From Lingula anatina (taxonomy: Eukaryota > Brachiopoda > Lingulata > Lingulida > Lingulidae), in NCBI RefSeq assembly GCF_001039355.2, contig NW_019776005.1, positions 103,125-140,838 of the forward strand: 37,714 bases of DNA, written 5' to 3'. Of this stretch, positions 1 to 12,100 are shown piece by piece. The position numbers and the translations under genes were made by a program. The notes beneath the pieces were generated by a model, which made no database searches, was not told the origin of the DNA, and saw only the letters and a program-made list of their open reading frames with translations. The first letter of the stretch is position 1. Every line of letters starts with the position of its first letter.

Positions 1-136
1 AGGAAAAATATCAATAGAACAATTTTAAATGTCCAATTTGCTCCATTCACAGATTCTGAACATAGTGAATGATTGAATCTGATGAACTGCAATGATGAAT
101 TCCTTTCCATTTTTGATACTTTATTACACAATGCAC

Positions 137-275
137 ATTAACAGGTTACTGTCATTTTCATATTATCAACTAACAATATTGTTAAGAAGCAGAAAATGTA
201 AAAACAACACTTTTACATATCTAATTAGTTCCATAATGGGACTGTTAACATGCCCAAGAATTAAATCTGAAGAAA
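137..275 (+). repeat. Dispersed repeat, left copy
   Basis: Shares CTAACAATATTG, GCAGAAAATGT and CTGTTAACAT...CAAGAATTAAA in the same order with 13918-14045. It precedes the tandem array and may be part of the same element. Confidence 0.6.
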
Positions 276-334
276 AAAAACACTTATATACAAAAAGGCT
301 AATAACTTCTTCAAAACTTAACTGATCAAGCTTA

Positions 335-1047
335 TTTTCAAACTTGACCTGTATACTAGTCAGACTAATCACTCCTTTGAGTTGCAAGACAAAAGGCCGA
401 TTGGTTTTCCTTAAAATTTGTTATCAGTGTTGCATATAAGAGAAAAAACAGCATTTATTTATAACTTTTGTAAAAATAGTCCAATCAAGCCAATTTTCGA
501 ACTTGACCTACGTATTATGAATATTCATGTAAGTTTCAACACAAAAGAAAAAAAAACAGTTTTCCACTTATTGTGTTATCGGTGCTGCATATATGCTGAA
601 AAAAGTGAAAAAACAGCATAAATTCCATAAAATTGACCCAATAGCTCTGATTTTCGAACTTGACCTGCGTATTATAAATATTCATCAGTTCTGTAAGTTT
701 CAAGCCAAAAGGTAAAACGTTTTCCACTTATTGTGTTATCGGTGTTGCATATATGCTGAAAAAAGTGAAAAAACAGCATAACTTCCATAAAATTGACCCG
801 ATAGCTCTGATTTTCGAACTTGACCTGTATATTATGAAAATTCATCAGTTTTATAAGTTTCAAGCCAAAAAGTAAAAAGGTTTTTCACTTATCGTGTTAT
901 CGGTGTTATAATAATGCCAAAAAAGTGAAAAAACAGCATAACTTCTCTAAAAAACATGCTGATTTTCGAACTTGACCTGCGTATTATGAATATTCATCAG
1001 TTCTGTAAATTTGAATACAAAATGTACAACTGTATTCCACTTATCGT
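335..1047. repeat. Tandem array, five units of about 152-160 bp
   Basis: The phrase TTTTCGAACTTGACC (first copy TTTTCAAACTTGACC) recurs at 335, 494, 651, 811 and 963. Between copies, each unit carries TTATTGTGTTATCGGTG and AAAAAGTGAAAAAACAGCATA. This resembles the core arrays of pearl/Helentron-derived elements of bivalves (160-bp class), an analogy from knowledge rather than a match made here. Confidence 0.88.
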
Positions 1048-1136
1048 GTTATCGCTGAGTGCACGGCGACTACGGCGACGGCGACGACAGACGCAGGTGA
1101 CGGCTATATGTACAGACACGTCTGTGTCTGTACATA
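1048..1136 (+). mobile_element. Hairpin-bearing terminus, inverted copy at the window's right end
   Basis: GTTATCG, then GTGCACGGCGAC with CGACGGCGACGAC triplet repeats, then the 11-bp stem TGTACAGACAC/GTGTCTGTACA (hairpin 1109-1134). The reverse complement matches 37621-37714, the two copies differing mainly in triplet-repeat number. It directly follows the 157-bp array, as expected for the hairpin 3' end of a non-autonomous Helentron-like element. Confidence 0.75.
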
Positions 1137-2232
1137 AAAATAAATCGATATCAAGGTTGCCTTACGCCAAAGTTAAGACCGTAAGTTAATGATAATCGTA
1201 TTTGAGATATCATGCTTTGAAAAAATAAACATTGAACACATTTCTTTAATTTGTGGAGGTTATTACTAGCGACGTTAATTCATTTTACCTCCCATTTCAT
1301 GTTGTAACATCTAAAATCGCTATGCATCACACGTTTGGGGGCCATATTTTTCTTTATCATAAATCATTTTCTCCGTTATTCAACACTGCTTACAAACATT
1401 TTACGGGTACATGTATACATTGTAGTAGAATAAACAAATCTACAAAAACTGATTTAAAGAAATGAAATGAAAACCTCAACGAGACCAAATTAACAATAAG
1501 ATAATTTAATTCGAAAGGGTATTTTATTTCTTTTTAAACTATCGTGATTGTCGTAAAAGGAGACGTTTGAATTTTTGATAAACTTTGACCATTAAATTTG
1601 ACCATTAAAATCGATGGGTCAAAAGTTCGGAACTGTGACAAGTACCGGTATTACTATTATCACTTAAATTAGCCCGTGATTTTTGAAATAATATGCCCAT
1701 CTACTAATATGCTAGCTAACATTTTGAGTGACATGTAAGATGTACGTAAAATATACGTAAGTCGGAATTGTCCCTTAACTTACTAATTTTTCACACAATT
1801 CTTTTGTCCTCTAAAGGGGCGTACGTAAGACAATCGTTTTTGACGTTAGCGTTTCCGTAATGTCACTTTCTCCGCACACAGAAACGATAGGCAAAATATA
1901 ACAAAGAGTCGTGACATAAATACTTGCTGTAAATTCTCTTGCATTCTTCTACGCTTATTTCATCTACTGTCATAGGTCACCGAAGAAAAAGTAATACTTA
2001 CAAAACGTGCATTTGCTTCTACGCCTCATGAAAGTTCCACCTTGCGACCGCACCACACATACTTATTGCGTCTTCTTCCTGCTGTGTCCTACTTCCAACT
2101 GAGCATTCGAGAAGACAGCTCGCACTACGGTGAGCAACTTATTGTTATGCAAATTACAGACAGGTATGGTCCATTTTAGGTGAGGGGCTGTGGTTGAAAC
2201 TGTTCACAAATGTTCACGGTCAATATTACAGG
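1137..2232. other. No gene seen
   Basis: AT-rich, only ORFs below 75 codons, no splice-consistent coding, no repeats recognised. Confidence 0.6.
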
Positions 2233-2452
2233 GACGAATTTAGGGGGTGTCAGGGGGTCCGGACCCTCCCCTTCGATTTCTGATTTACAAACGTCGTACC
2301 AAAAACGCCTAGCTGAATCATGGTTCTAAATGCGCGCGATTTGTCCTCTTAAGCACTAAATTTTTGAGGCCCTAGAGCGTGCCCTGAACCTAACGCCATT
2401 GGGGTGAACCGGACCCCTCCCCCTTTAAAAAAATCCAGGATCCACCCCTGAT
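2233..2452. mobile_element. Probable old MITE with G-rich/C-rich ends
   Basis: The left end CAGGGACGAATTTAGGGGG and the reverse complement of the right end (CAGGGGTGGATCCTGGAT) are related. Both then carry a GGGGGTCC block. No clear target duplication. Confidence 0.5.
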
Positions 2453-5400
2453 GTACATTTGGCTGAGGCCCACTTGTTGTCAAAATACACCACTTTATTC
2501 CACAAATATTGCGCATGCATCTTCCATCATGCATACTTTCATATTTCTTCGATACATTACTGTCACAAAACTCAACACCAGGGAAATAAGGTGAATTTTG
2601 ATATTTTATCCATGAATAGGTATACCCCCCCCCCCCCCTTAATATCGATTACAACATGCTGTTTCAGTGAATGAGTCGTAAAACAATTCTTTGCTTAGCC
2701 TTAGAAAACATTTTGACATTATAAGAAACATTTTTTGGGGAGGGGGGCGTGGGGGAGACGTAGTTAATGCCTGCTTACCGGTATAACACATTATCTGCTG
2801 GGCTGTACGTTACTACACTATAATTAACTTAAATTTGTTACGATCTGCAACTTTTGTTCATTTATATATCGCAAGACGAAGTTAACGCCAGAGCTAAATA
2901 GTAACCCATAATCCTTATTAACCATTATTTAATCGTATCAAAACTTTTGATATGCAACATTCATTAATGTCATAATTTTGGCGATCATTTAAAATCCTAT
3001 TTGTACAAAGTTAGATAGCATTAGTTAAGCAACCATTGCGAAGAACGATTCCTTTTTAAGTGAGACAAGACATGCACCCTCCTCACAAAATAAGTCACTT
3101 TTATGAATGCATTATGCCACAAGGCAAAGGAGTTAGATAGGGTCTCTTATATCTCTTTTAAGTTGCCTTTAGAACTCATTAAAAAAGGAGCGTTGCCGAA
3201 CTGCGACGAAGATCAATCCAAGCATAACCTAGACCAGAATTATTTACAAAATAGTTCGGCAGTGGGGTTAAACATCATGCTACTAACTAATTGCACACTA
3301 TTTATTTATATTTATTCAACATATAACGCTTTTATTTATTCATTTATATATTTACCTGTGCAATTGTACAATATGTACTCTAACAATATGTAGCTTGATA
3401 ATAACATGTATATAAAAACCCACTGTTGTGAGCGGTTGACTCGGCAATGGGATGATGGTTTGGGTACATTTTAAAAAAAATATTTACTCTCTAAATCAAG
3501 CTGTATCATGTATTTATTCTTCTATTTATTTATGTAATTGTAATTTCATCATTATTATATGTAGCTTGATAATACCATTTACACTATGGTCTACATTAAT
3601 GAAGTTCTTCTCAGGTAAACATTTTCTTTTACTTTTTCAACAGTGCTTCCATTTATTGTGAACTTCAGATGATATTTTATTTATTTATTTATTTATTTTT
3701 GAAGATCATAATAACTAAAAATCTTATGTAACATTAACCACCAATTTCCATTTTGTGCAATAATCATCTAGTTAGTTCAGTAAACTTCGGAGACCCTTGC
3801 TAGATGATGACAGTGGGATAAGGTCATCAGTGCACAGGATGTGACAATCCATTCACTTTTATAGTATGCTAACCCCAAAGCCACTGTCCCCTGAGACAGG
3901 CATGGAATCCACATCTCGAATGTTGTTGTTTTTTTTTTACAAGATGAAAGATGGAAAACCACTCCCTTTACTCTTTGGATTCAGTGAAGAACTTTTCAAC
4001 CACTCCTCGAACATGACAGCTCATGTCCTACACAATGAAATGACACATCGTATTTTGTTTGTCACAGTATAGTAGGGCCAGATAAAGCTAAGCTAATCAT
4101 AATTATGATAAGGTTTATTTGGGTGCAAAGCTGAGGGACTGTGGAAGTATTCTATTCACACGTACTTGAATGAAGTCAAAAGTAAAAGATGTGCTGGCAT
4201 GCATTAGGTGTGTGTGAAAGTTATCTTCCAGAGTTTCTCAATGGAAAGTAAAAGAGATAAACGTGACAAAATGTTATTTCAGCTAGTAATCTGTAATAAA
4301 TATCTGATTCAAATTGAATAAAGCAACTTTTCTGAATTGGAACCATTAATTCCAGTATTTTATCTTAAATAGTTTGCAATTTCAGTTTTTTTTTTTTTTT
4401 TTTGCTAAGATCCCTTTGTCACTCATATAGATTTGTGCATATACCAAAGTTTAAGTCTAGAAAAAGAATACACAGACTGCAAGAGCCAAAATGATATACA
4501 AGTATCATTATATCAGCTGGAAAAAAAAAACAAACAAATAGATAATTGCTTAGTACAGTTGATGTACTGAGTATAGTCCTACAGCTTGAAGAAAACTCTT
4601 GCAATTATTATATGCAGCAGCGGTTAGTTGAAGTTTTTAAAAGTGCTATGCAAAAAGAAACATGTCCTCATTGTTATCAGTCACAAACACAGAATTCAGT
4701 CCGATTCCTTTATTTACCAATATTTTTCATTCTGAAATGTGAATCAGAATTTCAAAACCCTTTAGACTATGACTACAGAAGTGTAGTGCAAATGTGCACT
4801 GTTGAAATTATCATTATCGAGCTTTCACCATTTAATTAGCTTTCTCAGTACACAATTTTCTTTCCGGTAACTCTGTCATATTGCTACCTCATGTAATAAC
4901 ATTGAAGCAGAGGTAGTAATTTATTTTGCTTATCTTTATAAACAAACATCGTACATAATTTACTAGAAACTTTGTCATCTTTTTACTTGTCTAAATAAGA
5001 GTTTCAAACACTACTGAAATATTGACACAACATAAAAAAATAAAATAATAATAAGAACAAAAATAATAAGAATAATAATTAAGTACCCAGTAATAAATTT
5101 GGTAGAACAATTATTATGATGCCACTGCATAGATTGTGCATACTTCACTTGATATGTGGAATAAAAATTTTAGATGAGAGGTTTGTTAAGCAATGTGACC
5201 ATACTATAATGACATTGGATTCAAAGCCATTTGGCCTCTTTTTCATTTACAATTTCAAGGAACTTGTGCTTAAATGAAAATATAAGAAGCATATTTCCTG
5301 ATTTTTAAAAATTGTGCTTTTTTGTACCTACTGACCATTCTTTGTTTCACCCACTAAATCAAAATAACACCAGGGCAGAGAAAAATATGTCTATGGAGGG

Positions 5401-6042
5401 GGGGGGGGGGGGGGGGGGGGCCTAACAGTTTATAAAGATCTCCTAAGGATTTTAACAGAGATCTGGGGCAATTCTTTCTGACACGGTTCTGCTTTGGGAC
5501 TTCTACTTTAGCAATTACAGCTTAAAATTAATGAGAAGTTATGACTGTAATCACAGTGGTACTTCCCAAGTAGGCAACATAAATACATGACCATAAGACT
5601 AAGTTAATAGTAGGAAAGAATTGTATACGCAAATAGGTATACTGACACACTGTGAGTCTTAGAGGTTGCTTTTTTCTAGTTTTAACCCTAAATTAAAAAA
5701 AAAATTTTTAAATTACTTTTTAATACACTATATACATTTTATTTTCACATCTTAAATTTCAGAATTTTATACTGTCATTCCTAATTTTTTTATAATCATT
5801 TTTTAGAGCTCTGTCAATATTCAAATTTCTGATATGTATTTTGTTCATATATATTACCTGAAAAAATATTTTTTTCATTATTACTGGAAATGGTAGACAG
5901 CCTGGTAACAGACAGGTCAGTTAACCTGTAAGACTCGGGGTGACTGAAACACCCTCCAAACCAAACATCCTCTATTTGACAGCTAAATGGTGAGCACTGC
6001 AACCTAGTGTACCGTGTATTATGAGTCTTATAAACAGTCAAT
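2453..6042. other. Downstream region of the reductase gene, no second gene seen
   Basis: AT-rich with homopolymers. The two largest ORFs (3103-3393 and 4546-4839, plus) resemble nothing known and have biased composition. A loose duplication of GTAGCTTGATAATA occurs at 3391 and 3562. The part nearest 6042 is the reductase 3' UTR. Confidence 0.6.
5398..5420. repeat. Poly-G tract (23 G)
   Basis: One of several long G/C homopolymers; others are C runs at 2625-2638, 10240-10261, 13178-13189 and 18464-18474. Run lengths may be unreliable. Confidence 0.95.
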
Positions 6043-6135
6043 TTAACTTGACCTTCCGTAAGCCCACTGGTCCATATCACCCTTGAATATCACCTTCACT
6101 GGGTCCGTAGCTGCAGAGAACTTCTGTACCACGTC
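6043..6135 (-). CDS. Aldo-keto reductase exon 8, C-terminus and stop (residues 309-338)
   Basis: A CTAG acceptor opens on DVVQKF and reads 30 codons to TAA at 6045-6043, ending with the aromatic-rich tail GDMDQWAYGRSS. An internal GTGATA could act as a cryptic donor, but the read-through tail resembles the usual Asp-Met-x-Trp ending of these reductases. Confidence 0.85.
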   Translation of the reverse strand, partial: DVVQKFSAATDPVKVIFKGDMDQWAYGRSS

Positions 6136-9100
6136 CTAGAATATTGATGTTAGGAAAACATGTTTTAAGAAACATAATTATTTTATATTATGGTTATATA
6201 ATGTCTTATGGATATAGGGGAATAGCTGTTGGAATCACTTTAAAAGACATTTACAGAAACTTCCCCTCAAAAAATCAATATGTTTATAACTCTCTCACTC
6301 TCTCTCTCTCTGAGAGAAGCTATTTGTTTTCTTCAAAAATTCCCTTCACTCTTTCATTACCTTGAGACAAAACATTTTCTTAAAGGGAATTTTCTTTACA
6401 GCCAACAATAGCCATATATGGATCCAACCACCAAACTTAGCCGGAGGTTCTGACCCACATGCATTCATGTACGCACGCACACACACACATACACACACAC
6501 ACACTAGCGTACGCGCACACACACACTAATAGTAGGGTATTAAAAATATCTTCACCTCTGGCAAGGTCACTCTCTGGCAATTCTCTACCACCTGCTGCGG
6601 GTTAGAAGCTCCAACAATGACTGACTTCACGCATGGCTGCTGTAGTAACCATGACAATGATGCTGTTGCCATGGGAATGTTGGCTTTGGCACACACCTCG
6701 CGGATTTCACTGATGGCCTAGAGCATTGGAAACATGATTATGTGTTTATCCTTTTATGTTTCATATATACAGTTTTTTTAATCACACATGCATCTCATAT
6801 TTCTATAATTTATTCTAGCTCAGGTTTGATATGGCTCAACAATTTTCAACCGTGAAATATGGGCTGTTGGAACCACTGGAACCTATTTGTTTCTTGTTTC
6901 AATACGGACGAAGATCGAAAAAGCTCTTAAGTTTGAAATGTGTTACATGACTGTACAGTGTTGTGCATAATAATAAGCTATATCTTCTAAAATGTACATT
7001 ATATCTATAATAATAATATTCAAGAAAGAGAATGACATGCTTTTTTGTATTTTCTACTGCTTATCTGTTATCTGTTTATAATAAACTGCTCAAGCTGTGA
7101 TAAACTTTCTGAATATACTTTTTTGTTCAAACAGAAAAAAAACAAACAAAACATTTATTACATTTTCAACCTCATCATTTTCAACCTCCCAGACCCACTC
7201 TAGTGTAATAACAAAATTAACTCAGATCCTAAATAAGTTATAACCTGACAAAGAAAAGTATAAAAAAATTTACCACTATTATCAATATGCATCACTCACA
7301 CAGTCACACAAATTTTGATGAATTTTGTCTAAAAATGTCAAGACCTTTGATAAAATCAAAGGAAATGTTATCATAGAGTGCAATCATATAATTGAAAATC
7401 TGACATCACTCTTTATACAACTTTTGTCTGCACTTGTAAACTATGCCTGTCTCTGTTATGAATGTTTTAGTCAATACGTAGCCCTAGATGTCTGGACAGA
7501 CAATCAAAGGAAAACATGCTTGTGGGACTACTTTATTTATAATCTTTTTAACTGTCTTCTATATAAGCGTGTAATACTTTTATGTATTTCATTTTATTCC
7601 ATCTCATTCCAACTTATTTAATTAGTTTTTTTTATTCATCTCGTTTTAAATAAATAAAACATCAAATATCATACCTGAAACACCTCTTTTTCTGCTCCAT
7701 CATGGCCGTGGCGAGCAAGGGGGGTACTTGAAAAGCAATATTGTTAAAGTGTAAGTTTGGTCAAACAAGGACTTATGCCCATATGATAGACCCCATTCCC
7801 ACAGATTTTAGATGGATCTATCCCCGTGGGGAGTCTCACTAGATTACTGTCAGCTTGGCCGGCTTACATGTCTGTCCTGCCTACTAAAAGCTGTAAGGGG
7901 ATAATTAACTTCCATGCGCGGTCGGCTGACAGTAATTTAGCGTGAACCCCCTGGGAGTTAGGTCCATTTCGTAAAAGTGTGTTATCAGGCAAGAAAAAGG
8001 CCTACATATGCTGTAGTTAGAGACACGCAATAAATGGTGCTTGACTCAGTAAAAAAAAAAATTCATATCAATCATGTAAGATCGTCTCAAGCAATTTTAT
8101 CTCCCTTTTTTATAAATGAATAACATGTTGAAATTTTGGGAGTAGAAAACCTAAAATAAATACAGCTTGAAAATTTAACTCAAAAACATAAACACTAAAA
8201 AAATAATGTGCAATGGCCCATATATTTTGTACCTGTCCTTATGAAATAACTTCCCTCGCCTTCTTCCCTCAGGGACATCAGACGGCATCTGGAACTTCCC
8301 TGTAAGTAGTCCCTGCTGAAGTGGTGAGTAGGGGAGGAGGGATATGCCTTTCTCCTGGCAGAGAGGAAGTAGTTCCTCCTCTATGGACCTCCACAGAAGA
8401 TTGTAGCACACCTTTAAATATCATCAAATTATAAGAAAATGAAGTTAATATAATGAATAAATAAGCCAAGTCACTTTAGGGAATATAGTTTTAAAAACAT
8501 TTAATTTTCAGACTCTAAACTAAAAAAAGGGTTTACAGATTGTTATTCTGGGACCAGTTCTGAATATGTAATACCTTGGTAATTAATGGAAATATAAGTA
8601 AAATTTCCATGTGTGAAAATTGAAATTTTCCAATATGATGGTCTATAATGTAAAATTATGCACTCTTTAAGAAACGGCCATATCTTAAATGTTCTGAATT
8701 AAGAGTCTATGGGTACCACACCTGGTTAGAGATGGGCTGTCCTCCTGCCTCAAGAAAACCTCGCAGATCATTGGGTCCAAAGTTGCAGACGCCATAATAT
8801 CTTATTCTCCCCTTGGCTTGTTGTCTCTTCAGCTCGGCAACAGTTTCGTTCACATCTGCCATAATAGTTGGCCAGTGGATCTGGAAAGAGAGCAAAATAC
8901 GGTAATATGCCAAACAATTCGACCAAGATAAATTAATTAATTTCACGGAAATGTCATTTTGGTCGAATTGATTAAAATATAGCATTGGAAACCTTTGATA
9001 TCGTCGGATTGTTAGGGACATCTGCCAAAACGTCCATCTTACCGGAAGTATTGCATTTTACCCAAAATGTTACGCAAGATAAGCTGCAATTTTCGCCTAA

Positions 9101-12100
9101 CACATGTTTCAGGCACGTTTTATCCTCCTTTTGAAATCTTATTTTGCTGTGTACAATATGTGCTAACATAACTTAACATTCAAAAAGACGACAATTATAA
9201 TTTCTACCTATTTATTTCCCCTCACCTACGATCATTTTCATGACGCACTTCTCAAGTGGGACGAGTATTTCCCCAGAGACAGGTGTTGTAACAATGCCCG
9301 GTCACTTCTATTTGAAACCGGTAGCTTTAGTAGACTTAAACTAGTTATATGATCTACGTACGCCCTATTCAATCACCCCTATCAAAGCATACCAACTGGT
9401 ACTCAAACGGAATTCATTGTAACTTTTAAGTATTTAATTAAAAAAAACCATGTTATATTAAAACATATTGAGAAAGGGCAAACTACAGAGTCTACCTGTG
9501 CCGATAGACGTAACTTGCTGGCACTCTTTCGATTTTCTTACTTACTGCATATACACAAACCACGGTGCATATTGAAAACCCCCCTGTGTGATTACTAGTA
9601 ATTGCCAAAATTTTCACAAAACAAATGCATTTATAATTTGATGTGAGAATTGCGCACATGCAGAAATGAGAGACTGGTCTTATCTGGTCTGCTCCAGCAT
9701 ACCTAGCGCAAACCACATATTAATGAAGACGGTCCCATTGTGGGGGAGGGGGGTCACAGGAATGGAGTTCTTCATGGATTACGCTAAATAATATCAATAT
9801 TTCATGCATCTGGGGAAATAAAAAGTGACTCACAGGTAACGTAAATACCCAGTGGAACTCTCTGTGAAGCTCTCAAGGAGTTAAGAAAGACATCATTTTT
9901 ATTGTTGACAAATTAGTTATCCATGTAGGTGAACAGCTACATGTGTTCATCAGATTTTGACAGCGCGTGGTATTTGGCGCCAAGAAGTCTGGGCGGTCAA
10001 TCCCACTGATCTTTAGGTCAGTTGTAGTAAATGTAAGATCTTGCGGTGTTGACTTCAAGAACGTTTCCCCATCTGCATATATATTTCAATGGAACTTGAA
10101 AATAAATTGCTTATTCTTCCCAAACTTTTTATTGCTAGCAAACGCTATATATAGTCTATATGAAGGTGTTTACTCCATATTCTACCCACTGTCGATATTT
10201 GGTTTCATCCAGAACAGACCTTTTTCATTCTTCAAAATGCCCCCCCCCCCCCCCCCCCCCCATCCAGTTATGGGCGTGACGAATCAGTCAGCGAGGGCAA
10301 ATATTCGTAATAAGCACAAATTGTATGTCTATAAACACTATTATTGTCATCGGGGACAAAGGAAATGACAGGTACGTCTCGCTTCCAGATTAGATCTTCA
10401 ATTAATTGTTTCTTCCTCATTGACGAGAGCTATTGAAAGGACAACAATTGGCAAAGGGCTGAGGCATACAGCATCTATTTCACTGGCTTGAAAATTTACC
10501 GAGTCTTGTCGACAATGTGGTCGAACAATCGGAACAAGAAAAAAATTATGTTGCATGATTTTGACGTATGGACTAAATGTTTGAGCCCAGAAAAATTAAT
10601 TTTATAATATAATTTTTTTGGTCGGATTGACTGGGCCTGTCGAAATGCTTGGCACATTACCGTATGTTAATTTTAAAGAACAATTAAGTGAACTCACTGT
10701 TTACAAATATTTTGTAAGCAATGTTCAAAAATGTTGATTCAAGCATTTTGAAAAGTGACATGATTGAATTTGCTATTGATAAATTTTGATTTTGAAAATG
10801 ATAAATTTTGAACATATTAAATATAAGAAAAAGACTCGTATTTGAAAATGTCAAATAGTAATCGGAGGAGCTGAAATGCGCAATACGACGCAATACAGCG
10901 CAATACACTGGAAAAAATGGAAGCGAGAGTGAGTAAACACTAGAAAAGGCCTGTAACATTAAAACAGGCTAATACAAAAGCGAGAAGTATTGCTGGATAA
11001 AAAATATCTTTTACCAGCTGTCGGTACCATCAGCCTTACCTATAAAATGGTCGGGTCTTCTGCCATATTGAAGTGGAGCTATCAGTGTCCTTTGGCATTA
11101 GTTTCAAAGTTACTTTGCAACTTCTACATTCCATAAATATTAATGCTATTAATCTTTAAATGAGAAAAATAAATTCAAATTATCCTCTTTATCTATCTGT
11201 TTTTTTTTTTTTTTAATGTGAATAAGATGCAGCAGACCAGACTGAATTTTTATGCGATTTTCAGAAGTATTTAATGTATATAAATAAAAAGAGCGATCAG
11301 TGGAGCTATATCACAACCCACAACTCTATGTACTTCTAAAGCAATACTTCCATACACCTGTCCTGTCAACCCCTAAATTTGCAGGTCTCAACTAGTGCCA
11401 AAAATATATATATTTTGATGGTGCATGCAGACGTCTTGTGGCAGTCTCCACTCAGGTATTTACCCAGCTCTATATTCATAGCCATGATTTTATGATATAT
11501 AATTTTCATACCAGATTTTGTGTCTGAATTGATGTGCATTGTATGTCAGATTGATTGTTAGCTGTTGCCTGTGTAAAGATGCAGATAATTCTGGTCACCA
11601 TCCCTCAACCCGATCAGATCATCACTCTTGCACCACCCAACCACTGTCTCAACAGATTCTCTTTAAATGTGCGGGTTTAATGTTTTTCGGGATGAATTCT
11701 TCTATAATCAGTTTACAGGTCAAGTTTGAAGAAGTCAGTTTGTTCAGAGTCACACTAGGTACATGTAACTCATTTAAATAAAAAGCCATATCTTTAATTA
11801 ACAAATACATCCACCTCGAATGTATTTTAGGAATGGTCCTCTGCCTATTGTCCAGTAGTAGGAGCCATTTAGTACTCACTCTGGAAGTCTTCTCTATCAC
11901 ATGTTTAATTGAATTAAAGTGACCACTCTGGCAACCCAACTGGCTGGGAAGCCAATGTAGTGTAATATGTGAAGGTATATAAAGATAGAAATAAAGGTAG
12001 ACGTAAGTAGTCAGTACTCAGAGAGAGGACACTGTATGCTGGTCTCTAGAAAGCAAAACATGACATTACGTTAGATGTTTGTCTATGGTACGATCACCAT

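Noticed and set aside
335-1047. Evenly spaced repeats as a CRISPR array
   Set aside because: Eukaryotic context, units of about 157 bp with similarity throughout rather than short repeats with unique spacers.
4546-4839. 97-codon ORF (with CPHCYQ) as a small gene
   Set aside because: The Cys pair alone is not a domain, composition is AT-driven, and no splice or start support is seen.
9967-10368. 133-codon ORF with polyproline
   Set aside because: Polyproline comes from a 22-bp C run; the rest has no coding signature or homology.
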